Source: Cladopsammia gracilis (taxonomy: Eukaryota > Cnidaria > Anthozoa > Scleractinia > Dendrophylliidae). From it: DNA of 64,000 nt. The stretch is from contig JAJGOT010000526.1 of NCBI GenBank assembly GCA_022457155.1, positions 386,001 to 450,000 on the forward strand. Reading direction: 5' to 3'. The position numbers and the translations under genes were made by a program. Each line of letters begins with the position of its first letter. The stretch's first letter is position 1. Positions 1 to 8,818 of the stretch are shown here, one piece after another. Under the pieces are notes generated by a model. It ran no database searches, was not told the origin of the DNA, and saw only the letters and a program-made list of their open reading frames with translations.

Positions 1-1068
1 GATAGAATAACCGTAATAAATGGTGCTCATTCCCTGATTAAGCACATGATGATTAAATCTGCAGGAAAGATTGTTTATGATACTGATAATCTGCATAAAG
101 TTACTTTCGCTAAAAATTTGTTGGAATACTCTGATGACTTCAGCAGATCAGTAGCCAAGAACAGTTTCTGGTATTTGGATACTGATGCAACAACAGCTGA
201 TACTAATACAGGATTTGAAACAAGGCGAATACAATCTCAAGCAGTGCAAAACAATGGAGGCGGCGGCGCAAAGAACATTAATACGATTGTTCCTTTGAAT
301 CGTTTTTCCTTTTTCGAAGAGTTGGAAGATAAGATGCTTGTGCCTATGTAACTGCAATTTGAGATTACGCTTCAAGATGATGGGGAATTAATTCATATGG
401 CTAATGGCGTTGATGCTGGAAGAGTTGTTGTAAATAGGTTTTTGCTTTGGGTTCCCAGATTAACACCCAAAGATTCTCTTTATGACAAATTTGTCAGTTC
501 ATTCCTGAAAGAAACACAGTGGAAATATTTAAGGGAAATGTATCAACAATCATCTCCTACGCAGTCATCAGGATTTTTCCAAATATCTGAAAGTATTGAT
601 AATGTTAAGCATATTTTTGTTTATTTGAAAAGAACAGCCCCACCCAATGATGATCCTGCAGAAGACAACCCTTATCTTATTGACACTTTCAAGCTGAATG
701 AGGCAGATAACGGCTCATCCTTGTTGAACTGCCGATTAGAGTATGACAATGGGTTTTTTTACCCAGAAACAGAGTATGACAGTGAAAGCAAAGTAAGAAT
801 ATTCCAGGATGTCATGTCTTACGCAATGAGGAAAAATGACTATAACACCGGAACACAATTGAATTTAGCCAATTTCAATTCTCTTTATGGATTGATTTAT
901 TTCGATCTGACTTATCAAACTGAAAAACCAACAAGAGACCCCAAGCAGTTGATATTCAGGTATAGATTGAACGCTAATGCAGCTGCAAACTTTAATGTAC
1001 ATGCGATAGTTCTTTATGAAGAAGAAGTGAAAATTGATAAAATTGGAAATGAATTGGTTATCGCGTAA
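1..1068 (+). pseudogene. Major-capsid-like protein of a Maverick/adintovirus-like element, one internal stop, 5' end outside window
   Basis: The frame is open from base 1, so the start lies upstream of the window. It runs to 1068 with one TAA at 349-351; coding resumes in the same frame directly after it. About 350 residues are visible, rich in aromatic and beta-type segments, including LYGLIYFDLTYQT and a C-terminal LYEEEVKID. Position (first in a run with a protease, a PLA2-like protein and an integrase) and overall look fit the jelly-roll capsid protein of Maverick/Polinton or adintovirus-like elements. That assignment is inference: no capsid fold can be read directly. The 223-aa part from the internal ATG at 397 is the C-terminal portion, not a separate gene. 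The in-frame stop shows this copy is dead. Confidence 0.6.
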
Positions 1069-1108
1069 ACGCGTAATCGCGTAAAATAAAAAATGATATG
1101 TTATTAAA

Positions 1109-1537
1109 ATGACAACACGTCATCCATATAAAGTAAATTTGTCTGAAGGGCAAAACTACAAGCTTGGAAAAGCATACAGAACAAACAGCCCTATCACACT
1201 TAGATTAAATTCAAATCAAACAAGAGGAAATGATGAATTACTGCTTACAGCCAATCAAATTAAAAGACTCAACAAAGCGGCATCCCTTGGAAATGGAGTT
1301 GAGATCAAAATATCTAAAACACAAATAAGAAAAGTGATGAGGCAAGGTGGCAGTTTATTTTCTGCTGTTATTCCATTAGTGAAAACATTAGCACCCACCC
1401 TGGCTAAAACACTTGGATTATCAGCACTGGCTGGTTTAGCGAGTGAAGGAGCAAGTCAAGTTGTTAAAAAAATAAGTGGGAGCGGCCAGGTGGGCGGTTT
1501 CCTTATCCTGCACGATAAAATTAAAAAAATTGATTGA
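1109..1537 (+). pseudogene. Hydrophobic/basic minor virion-like protein, N-terminal part
   Basis: 142 codons starting 40 nt after the capsid-like gene. A basic N-terminal half is followed by an Ala/Leu-rich hydrophobic stretch (around residues 89-115, e.g. LAKTLGLSALAGLASEG), a pattern common in small membrane-active or DNA-associated virion proteins of adenovirus-like lineages. The true protein probably continues into the next frame: the 1608-1870 segment has the same style (Gly-rich, hydrophobic helix, Arg/Lys/Gly/Pro repeats), and the gap holds a frameshift near 1530 and an in-frame TGA near 1596. Function is inferred from composition and neighbours only. Confidence 0.5.
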
Positions 1538-1607
1538 TTATAAACATTTGCTGACAAATAAACAGAAACAAGAAATATTAAATGCCCTTCAATCATGAAG
1601 TAGATTA

Positions 1608-2420
1608 GTGATAAATCCAACACCAAAACAATCAGGTGGAGCATTGGGCGCTATATTTGCAAGTATTGGTATTCCTCTGGCTCTTGAAGCGGTTAAAAAC
1701 ATGTTTGGTAAGGGGGCACCTAGAGGCCGCGGGGCACCTAGAGTAGGCCGGCCAAAAGGAAAGGGCGCGCCAAGATTGGGGGCGGCCCCTTTGGGGGCGT
1801 ATCCGTTTCAACTACCTCCATTTATTGGTAACTGGGGACAAAATACTGTTGGGATGGGAAATAAAAAAAAAATCAAAGAAAGGAGCGAAGCGACCGCGTC
1901 AGCGAGGAAAGGGGCTTCTGTTAGGGCCAAACAGTCCATTCAACAGCATACCACTAGTAGGGGCAATATTGTAAACGTGAAACCCCAATTCATAAACAAA
2001 CCACTGAGTAATATTGATCTGTTGAACTGGATAAAATATCTTAGAATTCCAAATTTCAAAGGGATATATGCAAGAGATGAAGTTATGCCCAGAAAACATA
2101 GTCCATGCATTATAAATCTTGATTCACTTAAAAATGCAGGAACCCATTGGGTTTGTTGCGTTCCCTCACATGATAGGAAATTTATATGGTATTTCGATAG
2201 TTTTGGGATGGGTTATCCCCAAGAATTTACTAGCGGCGGGAAATACATACTTTACAACACAACTCAATATCAAAACATAAACAGTGTCCTTTGCGGATAT
2301 TATTGCCTTTATTTCCTTCATCAATGGTCACTCGGAAAAGATTATTATGATATTTTAAAGCCTTTGAGATTAACTGATACAATGTTCAATGAAAAATTCA
2401 CAAAAGAATATTTTGATTAA
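1608..2420 (+). CDS. Adenain-like cysteine protease, fused in frame to the tail of the minor virion-like protein
   Basis: 270-codon frame with two parts. Residues 1-95 are Gly-rich with a hydrophobic helix and GAPR/GRPK repeats and look like the C-terminal part of the preceding virion-like protein. Residues ~125-270 look like an adenovirus-type (Ulp1/adenain clan) maturation protease. His180 lies in GTHWVCC, Asp197 in WYFDSFG, and Cys229 in LCGYYCLYFL, in the order His-Asp-Cys expected for this family. Such proteases cleave virion precursors and are standard in Maverick/adintovirus-like elements. The protease half has no visible lesion. The fusion probably arose when the intervening stop was lost, or the protease has its own start within the frame (for example Met160 is too late; none is obvious upstream). 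Confidence 0.72.
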   Translation: MINPTPKQSGGALGAIFASIGIPLALEAVKNMFGKGAPRGRGAPRVGRPKGKGAPRLGAAPLGAYPFQLPPFIGNWGQNTVGMGNKKKIKERSEATASARKGASVRAKQSIQQHTTSRGNIVNVKPQFINKPLSNIDLLNWIKYLRIPNFKGIYARDEVMPRKHSPCIINLDSLKNAGTHWVCCVPSHDRKFIWYFDSFGMGYPQEFTSGGKYILYNTTQYQNINSVLCGYYCLYFLHQWSLGKDYYDILKPLRLTDTMFNEKFTKEYFD

Positions 2421-2423
2421 AAA

Positions 2424-2573
2424 ATGAAATCATATTGCGTAAAAGAGAAACGAGTTACGGAATGCGTGGAGCCGTCTGGATATATGACTGCAAAAAATGG
2501 AAAGCCGATGTGGTTTTGCCATTGCGCATCATGCGGAATAAAAAAGACAAGATTCGTTAAACAGGGAAACTAA
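2424..2573 (+). CDS. Small zinc-binding-like protein (49 aa), DUF5679-like
   Basis: ATG at 2424, stop TAA at 2571-2573, four bases after the protease stop. The 49-residue product starts MKSYCVKEKR and later has WFCHCASCGIKK, so it carries a CxxC pair and a degenerate second pair. This resembles the tiny DUF5679-type zinc-ribbon proteins common in large DNA viruses and virus-like elements. The first CxxC appears to be reduced to CxxE. The tight spacing and lack of internal stops support a real viral gene. Its role is not known. Confidence 0.5.
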   Translation: MKSYCVKEKRVTECVEPSGYMTAKNGKPMWFCHCASCGIKKTRFVKQGN

Positions 2574-2576
2574 TTC

Positions 2577-3295
2577 AGCCCTCACAAGGTGGGGGCTTCA
2601 GCGGAGCCGGATTTGGTGAACTAGCATTAACAGGTGTCGCTCATGCTTTGCCTTGGTAAGGGAAAAGACAGTTGAAATGGGTCGTTATGGCGCAAGTGAA
2701 TTGTTGCGAAATAAAAACACTCAGAAAAAAGCATTGGATTTCGCGCTGGATAAAGCAAAACCATTTCTTGCAAAGACAGCTTCTGATATGATGGATCAAT
2801 TAAGCACAGCGATTAGACCAAACAGAAAATATAAAACAGATCGGAAAGATCTCGATGGAAGTGGCCTTCCCGCCTTGGCGGGAAGCGGTATTGATCTTCA
2901 TAAATTAATTGGGAAACTGCCAAGACCAAAGAAAGGTTTCACATTCCCAGGGCATAACTATACAGGCCCTTATAACCCACTCGATAAACAAGTCAGATTT
3001 GATGAAAACACTGGAGAAATTTTAGAAATTTATCAGCAACCCACGGGAAAAACAGATGCAGTTGCTATGCAGCATGATGTTGATTATTCAGTCTGCGCAA
3101 AGAAAACCGACCCACGCAAATCGGACCGCAAAGCGGTCCGCAAGTGTAAAAATGAGGCAGACAGAAAAAATGGTTGCCGCTTTGGACTCGATTCCATGGA
3201 ACCAGAGACAGTGGGGTCATGCTTTAGCTAGAAATGTTATCAATACAAAACAAAAACTTGGACTTGGGGTTCCAAAAAACGGCAGAAGATTTTGA
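2577..3295 (+). pseudogene. Parvovirus-VP1-like phospholipase A2 domain protein, frameshifted
   Basis: The 192-codon frame from 2653 contains a PLA2 signature: a calcium-loop-like YTGPYNPLD, then about 24 residues later an Asp and MQHDVDYS with the catalytic His-Asp pair. This arrangement is that of the secreted/virion PLA2 type found in parvovirus VP1 and in some adenovirus-like and Maverick-like elements, where it breaches endosomal membranes. Two lesions are visible. Near 2645-2660 a Gly-rich N-terminal extension is in another frame. Near 3160-3190 the frame shifts so that the natural C-terminal segment (ending KLGLGVPKNGRRF, stop 3293-3295) is out of register. PLA2 identity is fairly secure; activity in this copy is unlikely. 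Confidence 0.65.
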
Positions 3296-4260
3296 GTGTT
3301 GGCTGGTCTCAAACCGCCGGGGCGGTTTGGACTCAAAATCTGGCAAACGAATTACACCAGCCAATCAGACGGCGCTTTCCAAAGCGAAGAGTCATTGCAT
3401 ATGGAATTGACAACATCTGGGCGGCATATTCAGTCGAGATGGGGAAATATTCGAAGTGGAATAAAGGAATCAAATATCTCCTGATGGTGATCGATGTCTT
3501 CTCAAAATATGGTTGGATTCCTTGAAAGATAAAAAAGGACAGTCGGTTGCCGATGCTTTTAAAGATATATTTAGCACGAAGCGAAAACCGAAAATGTTAG
3601 GACTGATAAGGGAAGTGAGTTTTTCAACAGAACAATGAATGATCTCCTGGATAAGAATGGGATAACTTTATATACAACGGAAAATGAAGAGAAATCATCT
3701 GTTGTGAAAGTTGGAACAAGACGATGAAACAAAAACTCTTTAAGATGTTTAGCGCTAACAATAATACAGTGTAATTCGATAAACTGGACAGGTTAGTGGA
3801 TCAATATAATCATAGTTTTCATTCGAGCATTCGAATGTCTCCCGCAGAGGCGAGCAAACAGAAAAATCAAACAAAGGTTTTCGCTAATTTATACGGAGAT
3901 TTAATTTATGCTAAACACACCCCAGCAAAATTTAAAATCGGCGACAGAGTTAAAATTTTAAAATATAAACGAAAAATATTCGATAATGGATTTACACCGA
4001 ACTGGACAGAAGAGATATTTGTTATTGACGAAATATTAAACACAAACCCCGTGACATACAGGTTAGTCGATCTGTTGGGAGAAAAATAACCGGATCATTT
4101 TATGAGGCCTGAACTCCAGCCTACTACTCAGGATGTTTTCCGCATTGAAAAGGTTATTCGCCGTGATTACAAGAAAAAGAAAGCTTTCGTTAAATGGAAA
4201 GGCTATTCTGACAAATTCAATTCATGGATACCGCTGAGTGATGTGGAAAAGCTATCTTAG
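3296..4260 (+). pseudogene. Retrovirus-type integrase with C-terminal chromodomain, multiply broken
   Basis: Segments in order: an N-terminal RRRFPKRRVIAYG region followed by GIKYLLMVIDVFSKYGW (rve core, 3292-3525), a segment containing TDKGSEFFN near 3600-3625, a C-terminal core and SH3-like part (3796-4089), and after a single TAA a chromodomain with FVKWKGYSDKFNSWIP ending at 4260. Together these describe the Maverick/Polinton-class c-integrase, which inserts element DNA by DDE chemistry. There are at least two frameshifts (near 3525 and 3600), and another change near 3705 disturbs the last acidic region. The first catalytic Asp position reads AAYSVEM, so it appears to be replaced. This gene is inactive. 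Confidence 0.75.
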
Positions 4261-4284
4261 CCTTTATATCAACAGTATAAGACA

Positions 4285-4820
4285 GTAGATATAATATGAT
4301 GATTCTAGGCTGAAACCTAAAAACCCAAGCCCCCAGCAATAAAAAATCTACCGAGGAAACTCACAGAAAGCGAACCCAGTCAAGCTAACCATAACCGCAA
4401 TGCGGTTATGACTCTCAATATGACTCAATGCTACAAAAATAAAACCGCGGCTAATGCTAAAGCGAAGCGGTTTGATTAGCGTTAAATTTCAGGGATAATA
4501 AATGACACTTTTTTACTGGATTTGACCTTGGGATTTTTTCTGGGTACCGCTATATTTTAGCGATACCTAGAAATGACACTTTTTTTCTAGATTTGACCTC
4601 GAGAATTTTTTTGGTACCGCTAAATATTTTAGCGGTTATTATTTGATTTCATTTTGAAAATAAATTTACGCTAAATTTTAGCGATAGCTGATTTTTTTGT
4701 AAATTTTAGCGGTAAATTTAGCGGAGGGGAAGTTGCTTTTTGGGTTTTCTCGAAATTTCACTAAGCTGGGGGCTTTGGGTTTTTAGGTTTTGGCCTAGAA
4801 TCATCATATTATATCTACTT
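4285..4820. repeat. Inverted repeat (arms ~55 bp) around a short tandem duplication
   Basis: The arm at about 4285-4340 (GTAGATATAATATGATGATT...) is repeated in reverse complement at about 4757-4820. The loop contains two ~70-bp direct copies (about 4500-4562 and 4572-4632), each with a TTTACTGGATTTGACC-like core ending in GGTACCGCTA and an ATTTTAGCG motif. This may be the terminal region of the upstream element or an independent foldback element. No gene is seen within it. Confidence 0.6.
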
Positions 4821-4825
4821 ACGAG

Positions 4826-5141
4826 CAAAAAGACCTCGATAAAATGTTACAAATGTTCTACGCAGAAGAACGCACTAAAAATGGATTGGAGTACGAACCT
4901 TAAGCAGTACCTTAGTCGGCGTACTCAAGAGCTACGAAACAAAGGTCCATTTTATCTTGCCGTGATTGAAACTCCCAAAACAAATGTTTGGTGCAAGAAG
5001 CAGCGGCTTGGGGTTAATAGCATTGACCATATGAGTAGTGGAGAGCGCACCGGTTACTCCGTTTTTTTGCGGAGCAAACTCATTAAGGTATACATTAACG
5101 TAGATGGCGTCATAAGCTATTGTCTTTTATCTCATGAATAA
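4826..5141 (+). pseudogene. Crypton/KIAA1958-type tyrosine recombinase fragments
   Basis: Two adjacent pieces in different frames look like parts of one DUF3504/KIAA1958-like protein. 4828-4900 encodes DKMLQMFYAEERTKNGLEYE, like the core-binding segment. 4905-5035 encodes LSRRTQELRNKGPFYLAVIE then TPKTNVWCKKQRLGVNSI, like the segment just before the catalytic domain. The catalytic Arg/His/Tyr half is absent, replaced by unrelated sequence to the stop at 5141. These recombinases belong to Crypton-derived genes common in cnidarian genomes. The piece is a deletion derivative without function. Confidence 0.55.
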
Positions 5142-5363
5142 AATGCTGTGGTTTCTCATTAACGTGCTGTGGATTACATTAACAACTGTTATTGCTGTGG
5201 TATTTAATTACCTAGAATAACCAGTTCCAAAAACCGGCTTTGCAAGATTTCACCAAAATGGCGCAATGAACTCGCCCAGACTTGCCCAGACTTGCCCTAT
5301 TATTATTCTCCCTTCCCCTGCTTAATAAATAAATATTAATAAACGGAATCCCTTTTCAAAACA
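5142..5363. other. Unassigned spacer
   Basis: AT-rich spacer with two or three CTTGCCC(A/G)ACTTGCCC repeats near 5280-5300. No gene is recognised. Confidence 0.5.
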
Positions 5364-6055
5364 ATAGTACAATAACCTTGCCCAAACTTGCCCGCTCTAT
5401 CCCAACTCACTTCAAAACAAATCACAACTGACACAGATAACTTTACAGACATATAGAGTAAAACAACATGCCTTGACCAGGACTCGAACCTGGGTTACTG
5501 CGGCCACAACGCAGTGTCTTAACCACTAGACCATCAAAGCTGTGATCGATATTATAACCAAATAAAACTTATAAGAGGGTTCCGAAACATTCAAGTTTAG
5601 AAGCAATAAAATTGCACAGTATAAAAAAAACGCGTTTACTTTACTAAGATCCGCAACATTCTTATAACCGCTTCATCGCTAGACTCTATATCGATTTTCA
5701 GTTTCCCAGCCATCACCCACTTTAAGTTTTAATTTCTTTTCCGGTAGCTTCAATGTTCAAACTTTTAATTATGCGAACTTTCACTGAACTAAATTTGCAT
5801 GAAAAATTAGCACCTCGGAAAAATAAACAAAGCAACCAATTACATGCGTTACTAAAACAATAAAACCACACTTTATTAAGTTCAAACTATATTTATTGAT
5901 AACAAACAATTTCATAATTATACAGACAATTTAAAAGCTTAGTTGGAAATTAAGGAACAGACAGAGTCGATTTATTCTTTTTCATCGGGTTTATACAAAG
6001 TACTCTTTGATTCCCTTGGTTTTCTGTATCTCACCGCACTGCAATCATCGTTTCG
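5364..6055. repeat. Left long inverted repeat of the second virus-like element
   Basis: 5479-6055 is the reverse complement of 14476-15048 with only a few differences. The outer part 5364-5478 is matched instead by the third copy at 27158-27260, so the full repeat is about 690 bp. Its inner end (5943-6055) is an inverted copy of the 3' end of the acidic Zn protein gene; the Pro-rich protein stop lies just inside at 6063. The repeat contains a complete tRNA-His. Coding sequence overlapping a terminal repeat and this compactness are typical of linear dsDNA virus-like elements. Confidence 0.85.
5470..5540 (-). tRNA. tRNA-His (anticodon GUG)
   Basis: Read on the minus strand, the 71-nt sequence folds as a full cloverleaf. 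The acceptor is GCTTTGA/TCAAGGC (one G-T pair), the D arm GTCT/AGAC, the anticodon arm CTGCG TTGTGGC CGCAG with GTG at the anticodon, and the T arm CCAGG/CCTGG around TTCGAGT. A TTTT run follows within ~10 nt and could terminate Pol III. It lies inside the long inverted repeat of a virus-like element and recurs in the other two copies, so it travels with the repeat. Confidence 0.88.
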
Positions 6056-6062
6056 GGTGAAA

Positions 6063-6680
6063 TTAATCCTCTTGATTCTTAGAATACTTGTAAGGTTCAG
6101 CTCTAAATCTATAACGCCGCGATCGCCTTTTAGGTTTATCGTCACCATAGTCTAAGTAATTTATCAATTGTATTCGAGGTCGTTTGCGCTTCGGCGCTGG
6201 CGAGGGTGTTTGAACTGTGGGGGGAGGGGTCAAAACGACTGGATTTAAAGGTAGTGGCGTTACTACGGAAGTTTCTTGTATAGCGGGCGCTGGAGGGGGT
6301 GTCGCGATAAATGGATTTAAGGGTGTAGAGGTTGTCACCGCTGTTAATTTAGTGGGTTCTTGTATAATGGTGGGTAAATTATCTTTCGGATGACTTGCAA
6401 AACTTCTTTTCATTTCATCAGACTGTTGAGGTCTTCCATTCAATTGATGTTTAAACGTCAGATATCTGTTTTGCAGCTCAAGGTACTGTTTGGCTTTGTC
6501 ATTTTCCTCAAGGTCTGTACGAGAGAGAAGGTTGTCCATTCTGTCCTGTAGTCCCTGCATGGCTGAGAGAACTGGAGCTGTCGAAAGGTTCTGTTGTCTG
6601 AGGTACTTTAGTAGCTCCTGAGAAATATTGTTTTCTACCCCCTGCTGTTTGATTAAATTGTTCTTCACCAGGTAGTACAT
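6063..6680 (-). CDS. Pro-rich, coiled-coil virus-like structural protein (205 aa)
   Basis: A 205-codon frame from ATG at 6680. The N-terminal half is helical (QGLQDRMDNLLSRTDLEE then AKQYLELQNRYLTFKHQL). It is followed by a long Pro/Thr-rich linker (TPPPAPA, LTPPPTVQTPSPAP) and a very basic C-terminus (KPKRRSRRYRFRAEPYKYSK). It directly follows the packaging ATPase and overlaps its 3' end by about 170 nt in another frame. Proteins with this helical LxxRYL-type segment accompany ATPase genes in cnidarian Maverick-like elements. The basic tail suggests a DNA-binding core or capsid role, by inference only. Confidence 0.55.
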   Translation of the reverse strand: MYYLVKNNLIKQQGVENNISQELLKYLRQQNLSTAPVLSAMQGLQDRMDNLLSRTDLEENDKAKQYLELQNRYLTFKHQLNGRPQQSDEMKRSFASHPKDNLPTIIQEPTKLTAVTTSTPLNPFIATPPPAPAIQETSVVTPLPLNPVVLTPPPTVQTPSPAPKRKRPRIQLINYLDYGDDKPKRRSRRYRFRAEPYKYSKNQED

Positions 6681-7391
6681 TCGTTCGCAGTCTACAATTA
6701 TCTTGTGTGGTTGTTTTTAAATCCACCAGGAGATAACCAAAGGGTCTTCGTACAGCCTCTTCGTACTGGTTTATAAAGAAAGCCGTTTGCCCAGGATACA
6801 TTTGCTTAGCTAGGGTCAAAATTTGCAGTTTGTCTCTGGGCTTCTTGAAAAGGACCAAGTAGTGACTGTTTAAACTGATACTTCGGCTTTCCTTCCCCTG
6901 ATGAAATAGATTCTGTACGATATAAATGACACTCAGGTTGCGGTGATGAGAACCTCGTGTAAAAAGGTTTACTATTCGCTTGTCCTTGCCGGCGTCAATC
7001 ATTTGATCGTCAAAGACGATTAAGTTCCGTTTGTTGACATCGAAATAGGAATACCCTTGACAAATTCAATTTGTGGTATTGTGACTATCATTTGAATGTA
7101 CGCGGGCTGCCATTGGGAATAACACCAGACAATCCTCTCGGGTGGTGGGTTTATCACGTCTGAGGCCTGTTGTAACAGTGATTGAACCCAAAACGTTTTC
7201 CCCGAACCGGTCATCCCTGCAACCATACAAGTAAAAGGGTGCTCGAAGTGAAACCGCTGACACTTTTGTGTAGAAATCGGCATTGCTTTAAATGGAGTGA
7301 AAGTAGGACTGGTGTGTTTGTTGGTCATGTGTCTTTGCATATTATCTTTCCTGCTAAATGTCTTCTCACAAACGGGACAGGACAAATTCAT
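6508..7391 (-). pseudogene. C2H2 zinc finger-FtsK/A32-type packaging ATPase, one frameshift
   Basis: From ATG at 7391, residues 5-26 form a C2H2 finger (CPVCEKTF...H...H). The P-loop follows at 59-66 (GMTGSGKT) and then SLLQQASDVINPPPERIVWC. The frame shifts near 7040-7060, and the second part (to 6508) contains the Walker B segment LIVFDDQMIDAG, then TRGSHHRNLSVIYIVQN and a final FGYLLVDLKTTT. This layout matches the genome-packaging ATPase of Maverick/adintovirus-like elements, a motor that pumps DNA into capsids. The fused N-terminal finger is notable. The single frameshift makes this copy a pseudogene unless it is a sequencing error. Confidence 0.75.
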
Positions 7392-7456
7392 GTCAACTCA
7401 ATGAAAGCTCAATGTGAACTGAGAAAGAGGCGAATGTTACTCACTTATATAGGCTA

Positions 7457-7745
7457 GCTCCTCCTCCTCCTCCGCCTCCTCCCCCTCCTCCTCAATTCTA
7501 TTGTTTTCGCCGCCTCCTCCTCCTCAATTCTATTTTTTTCACCTCCTCCTCCTCCTCCTCAATTCTATTGTTTTCGCCTCCTCCTCCTTCCCCCCTCCTC
7601 CTCAATTCTATTGTTCTCGCCTCCTCCTCCTCCTCCTCCTCCTCCTCAATTCTATTGTTTTCGTCTCCTCCTCCTCCTCCTCCTCCTCCTCCTCCTCCCC
7701 CTCCTCCTCCTCCCCCTCCTCCTCAATTCTATTGTTTTCACCACC
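7457..7745. repeat. CTC-trinucleotide minisatellite between divergent viral genes
   Basis: Runs of (CTC)n are punctuated by the recurring module CAATTCTATTGTTTTCGC at intervals of about 30-70 bp. It lies between the minus-strand ATPase and the plus-strand 105-aa gene, so it occupies the divergent promoter or origin position of the element. The long proline/serine/leucine frames across it are repeat artefacts. Confidence 0.85.
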
Positions 7746-7824
7746 ACCACAACTCTATTGTTTTTCTTCCTTCTATTCCACGATAAAAGACAACAACTCA
7801 CTATTCTTAGCTCATTCTACAGTT

Positions 7825-8142
7825 ATGTCTCAAGTAGTGAAGAACAACCGGGGTTTTCTACAGCTCTTAGCTACTGGTCCCGATCATCAGCGCCAATTTC
7901 TCTTAAGGACAGCTTCTCCACAACAGGTTCACGCCTTGTTACATATTCTTTATAAAGTTCCTAAGGAAAACATTCCCTGTCCTGAAACAAGTAAGCGTGT
8001 TTTGCTCCGTCATAAGGATGCTCTTATTAATCTGGCCGAGCAAAACGTTCCCTACAAGACAAAGAAACAAATACTTGCACAAGAGGGTGGTGGCTTTATA
8101 CAAGACTTATTGGCCCCGTTGTTACAAGCTTGGGCGTTTTGA
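7825..8142 (+). CDS. Small conserved basic virus-like protein (105 aa)
   Basis: ATG at 7825 gives 105 residues. It has a helical N-terminus (QLLATGPDHQRQFLLRTASP), a middle LLHILYKV, a basic RHKDALINLAEQNVPYKTKK segment and a C-terminal ILAQEGGGFIQDLLAPLL. The final Gly-rich hydrophobic tail after a Lys-rich stretch is a recurring design in small proteins of cnidarian Maverick-like elements. A longer frame extends upstream through the CTC repeat but that part is repeat-derived, so the start at 7825 is preferred. No lesion is seen. Function is unknown; a virion or DNA-condensing role is a guess. Confidence 0.55.
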   Translation: MSQVVKNNRGFLQLLATGPDHQRQFLLRTASPQQVHALLHILYKVPKENIPCPETSKRVLLRHKDALINLAEQNVPYKTKKQILAQEGGGFIQDLLAPLLQAWAF

Positions 8143-8211
8143 TGCTATAAAAGAAACTATACATCATTGCACTGATCATTTCAAGCTTGTCTTTAACGAG
8201 TACGGATCGAT

Positions 8212-8619
8212 ATGAAGAGAAAAGTAGACTGGGATGAAGAAGAAATGGAGAGCGGTATGGAAGACACTATAACCTCCGATGAGGACAACGATGACGAGAA
8301 AGACAACGAGGAGCCAAGAATTAAAGATGTTTTAGGCAATCTTTCCAAAGCGGTGTCAAAAGAACGTGCTTCTGATCTGTTGCATAGCATGGCCGCTTCC
8401 AAAGATATCCTGTTTTGGGCACCTAGAGGCCAATTACTCCGAAATCAACGCATAATACCCGTGACAAACATCGCAGAGCTGGTTGAGTATGTGCTACTTC
8501 CCCATAACGATGATGTAGCCCGACCCCGTGCGCTTCATACCTTTTTAGATGGACTCGCATAGTTGGGAATTGATAAGCGTTTAATCAAGAATAAAAAACT
8601 GTTAAGCGATCTTTTAGAG
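8212..8619 (+). pseudogene. Acidic virus-like protein, 5' portion (split by Ngaro-like insertion)
   Basis: ATG at 8212. The N-terminus is very acidic (DWDEEEMES, SDEDNDDEKDNEE), then comes a folded-looking segment (ILFWAPRGQLLRNQRIIPVT and ELVEYVLLPHNDD, LHTFLDGLA). An in-frame TAG at 8560-8562 interrupts it; coding resumes after it (LGIDKRLIKNKKLLSDLLE) until the retroelement boundary at 8619. The downstream half of the gene is found at 14090-14554 in the compatible frame. This segment type occurs in cnidarian virus-like elements beside the 105-aa protein gene. Two independent lesions, a stop and an insertion, show it is dead. Confidence 0.6.
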
Positions 8620-8814
8620 AATGCAAATTATCTCCGGTACGCAGTTTAGGAGATAATGACTTTCTACGCGTTATTCCATTGGCATGTGTAGTTTGTATAG
8701 CACTATTTGCTGCTAGTTAATTAACTATTGTTTAGCTATGGGTATAAATGGTAGTTAATGTATTCTGTTAGTCACTCTCGCTCCAGTACGTGTACCAGGC
8801 TACAACTTTATTTT
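8620..8814 (+). repeat. Ngaro-like repeat A1
   Basis: 195 bp starting AATGCAAATTATCTCCGG and ending CTACAACTTTATTTT, nearly identical to 9461-9655 (offset 841). Confidence 0.9.
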
Positions 8815-8818
8815 CTTT

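Noticed and set aside
5943..6155. 70-codon plus-strand frame at the left inverted repeat
   Set aside because: Antisense of the inverted copy of the acidic Zn protein 3' end; not a gene.
7501..7955. Poly-Pro/Ser/Leu proteins
   Set aside because: Translations of the CTC microsatellite in three frames; only the part from 7825 in one frame is a credible gene.
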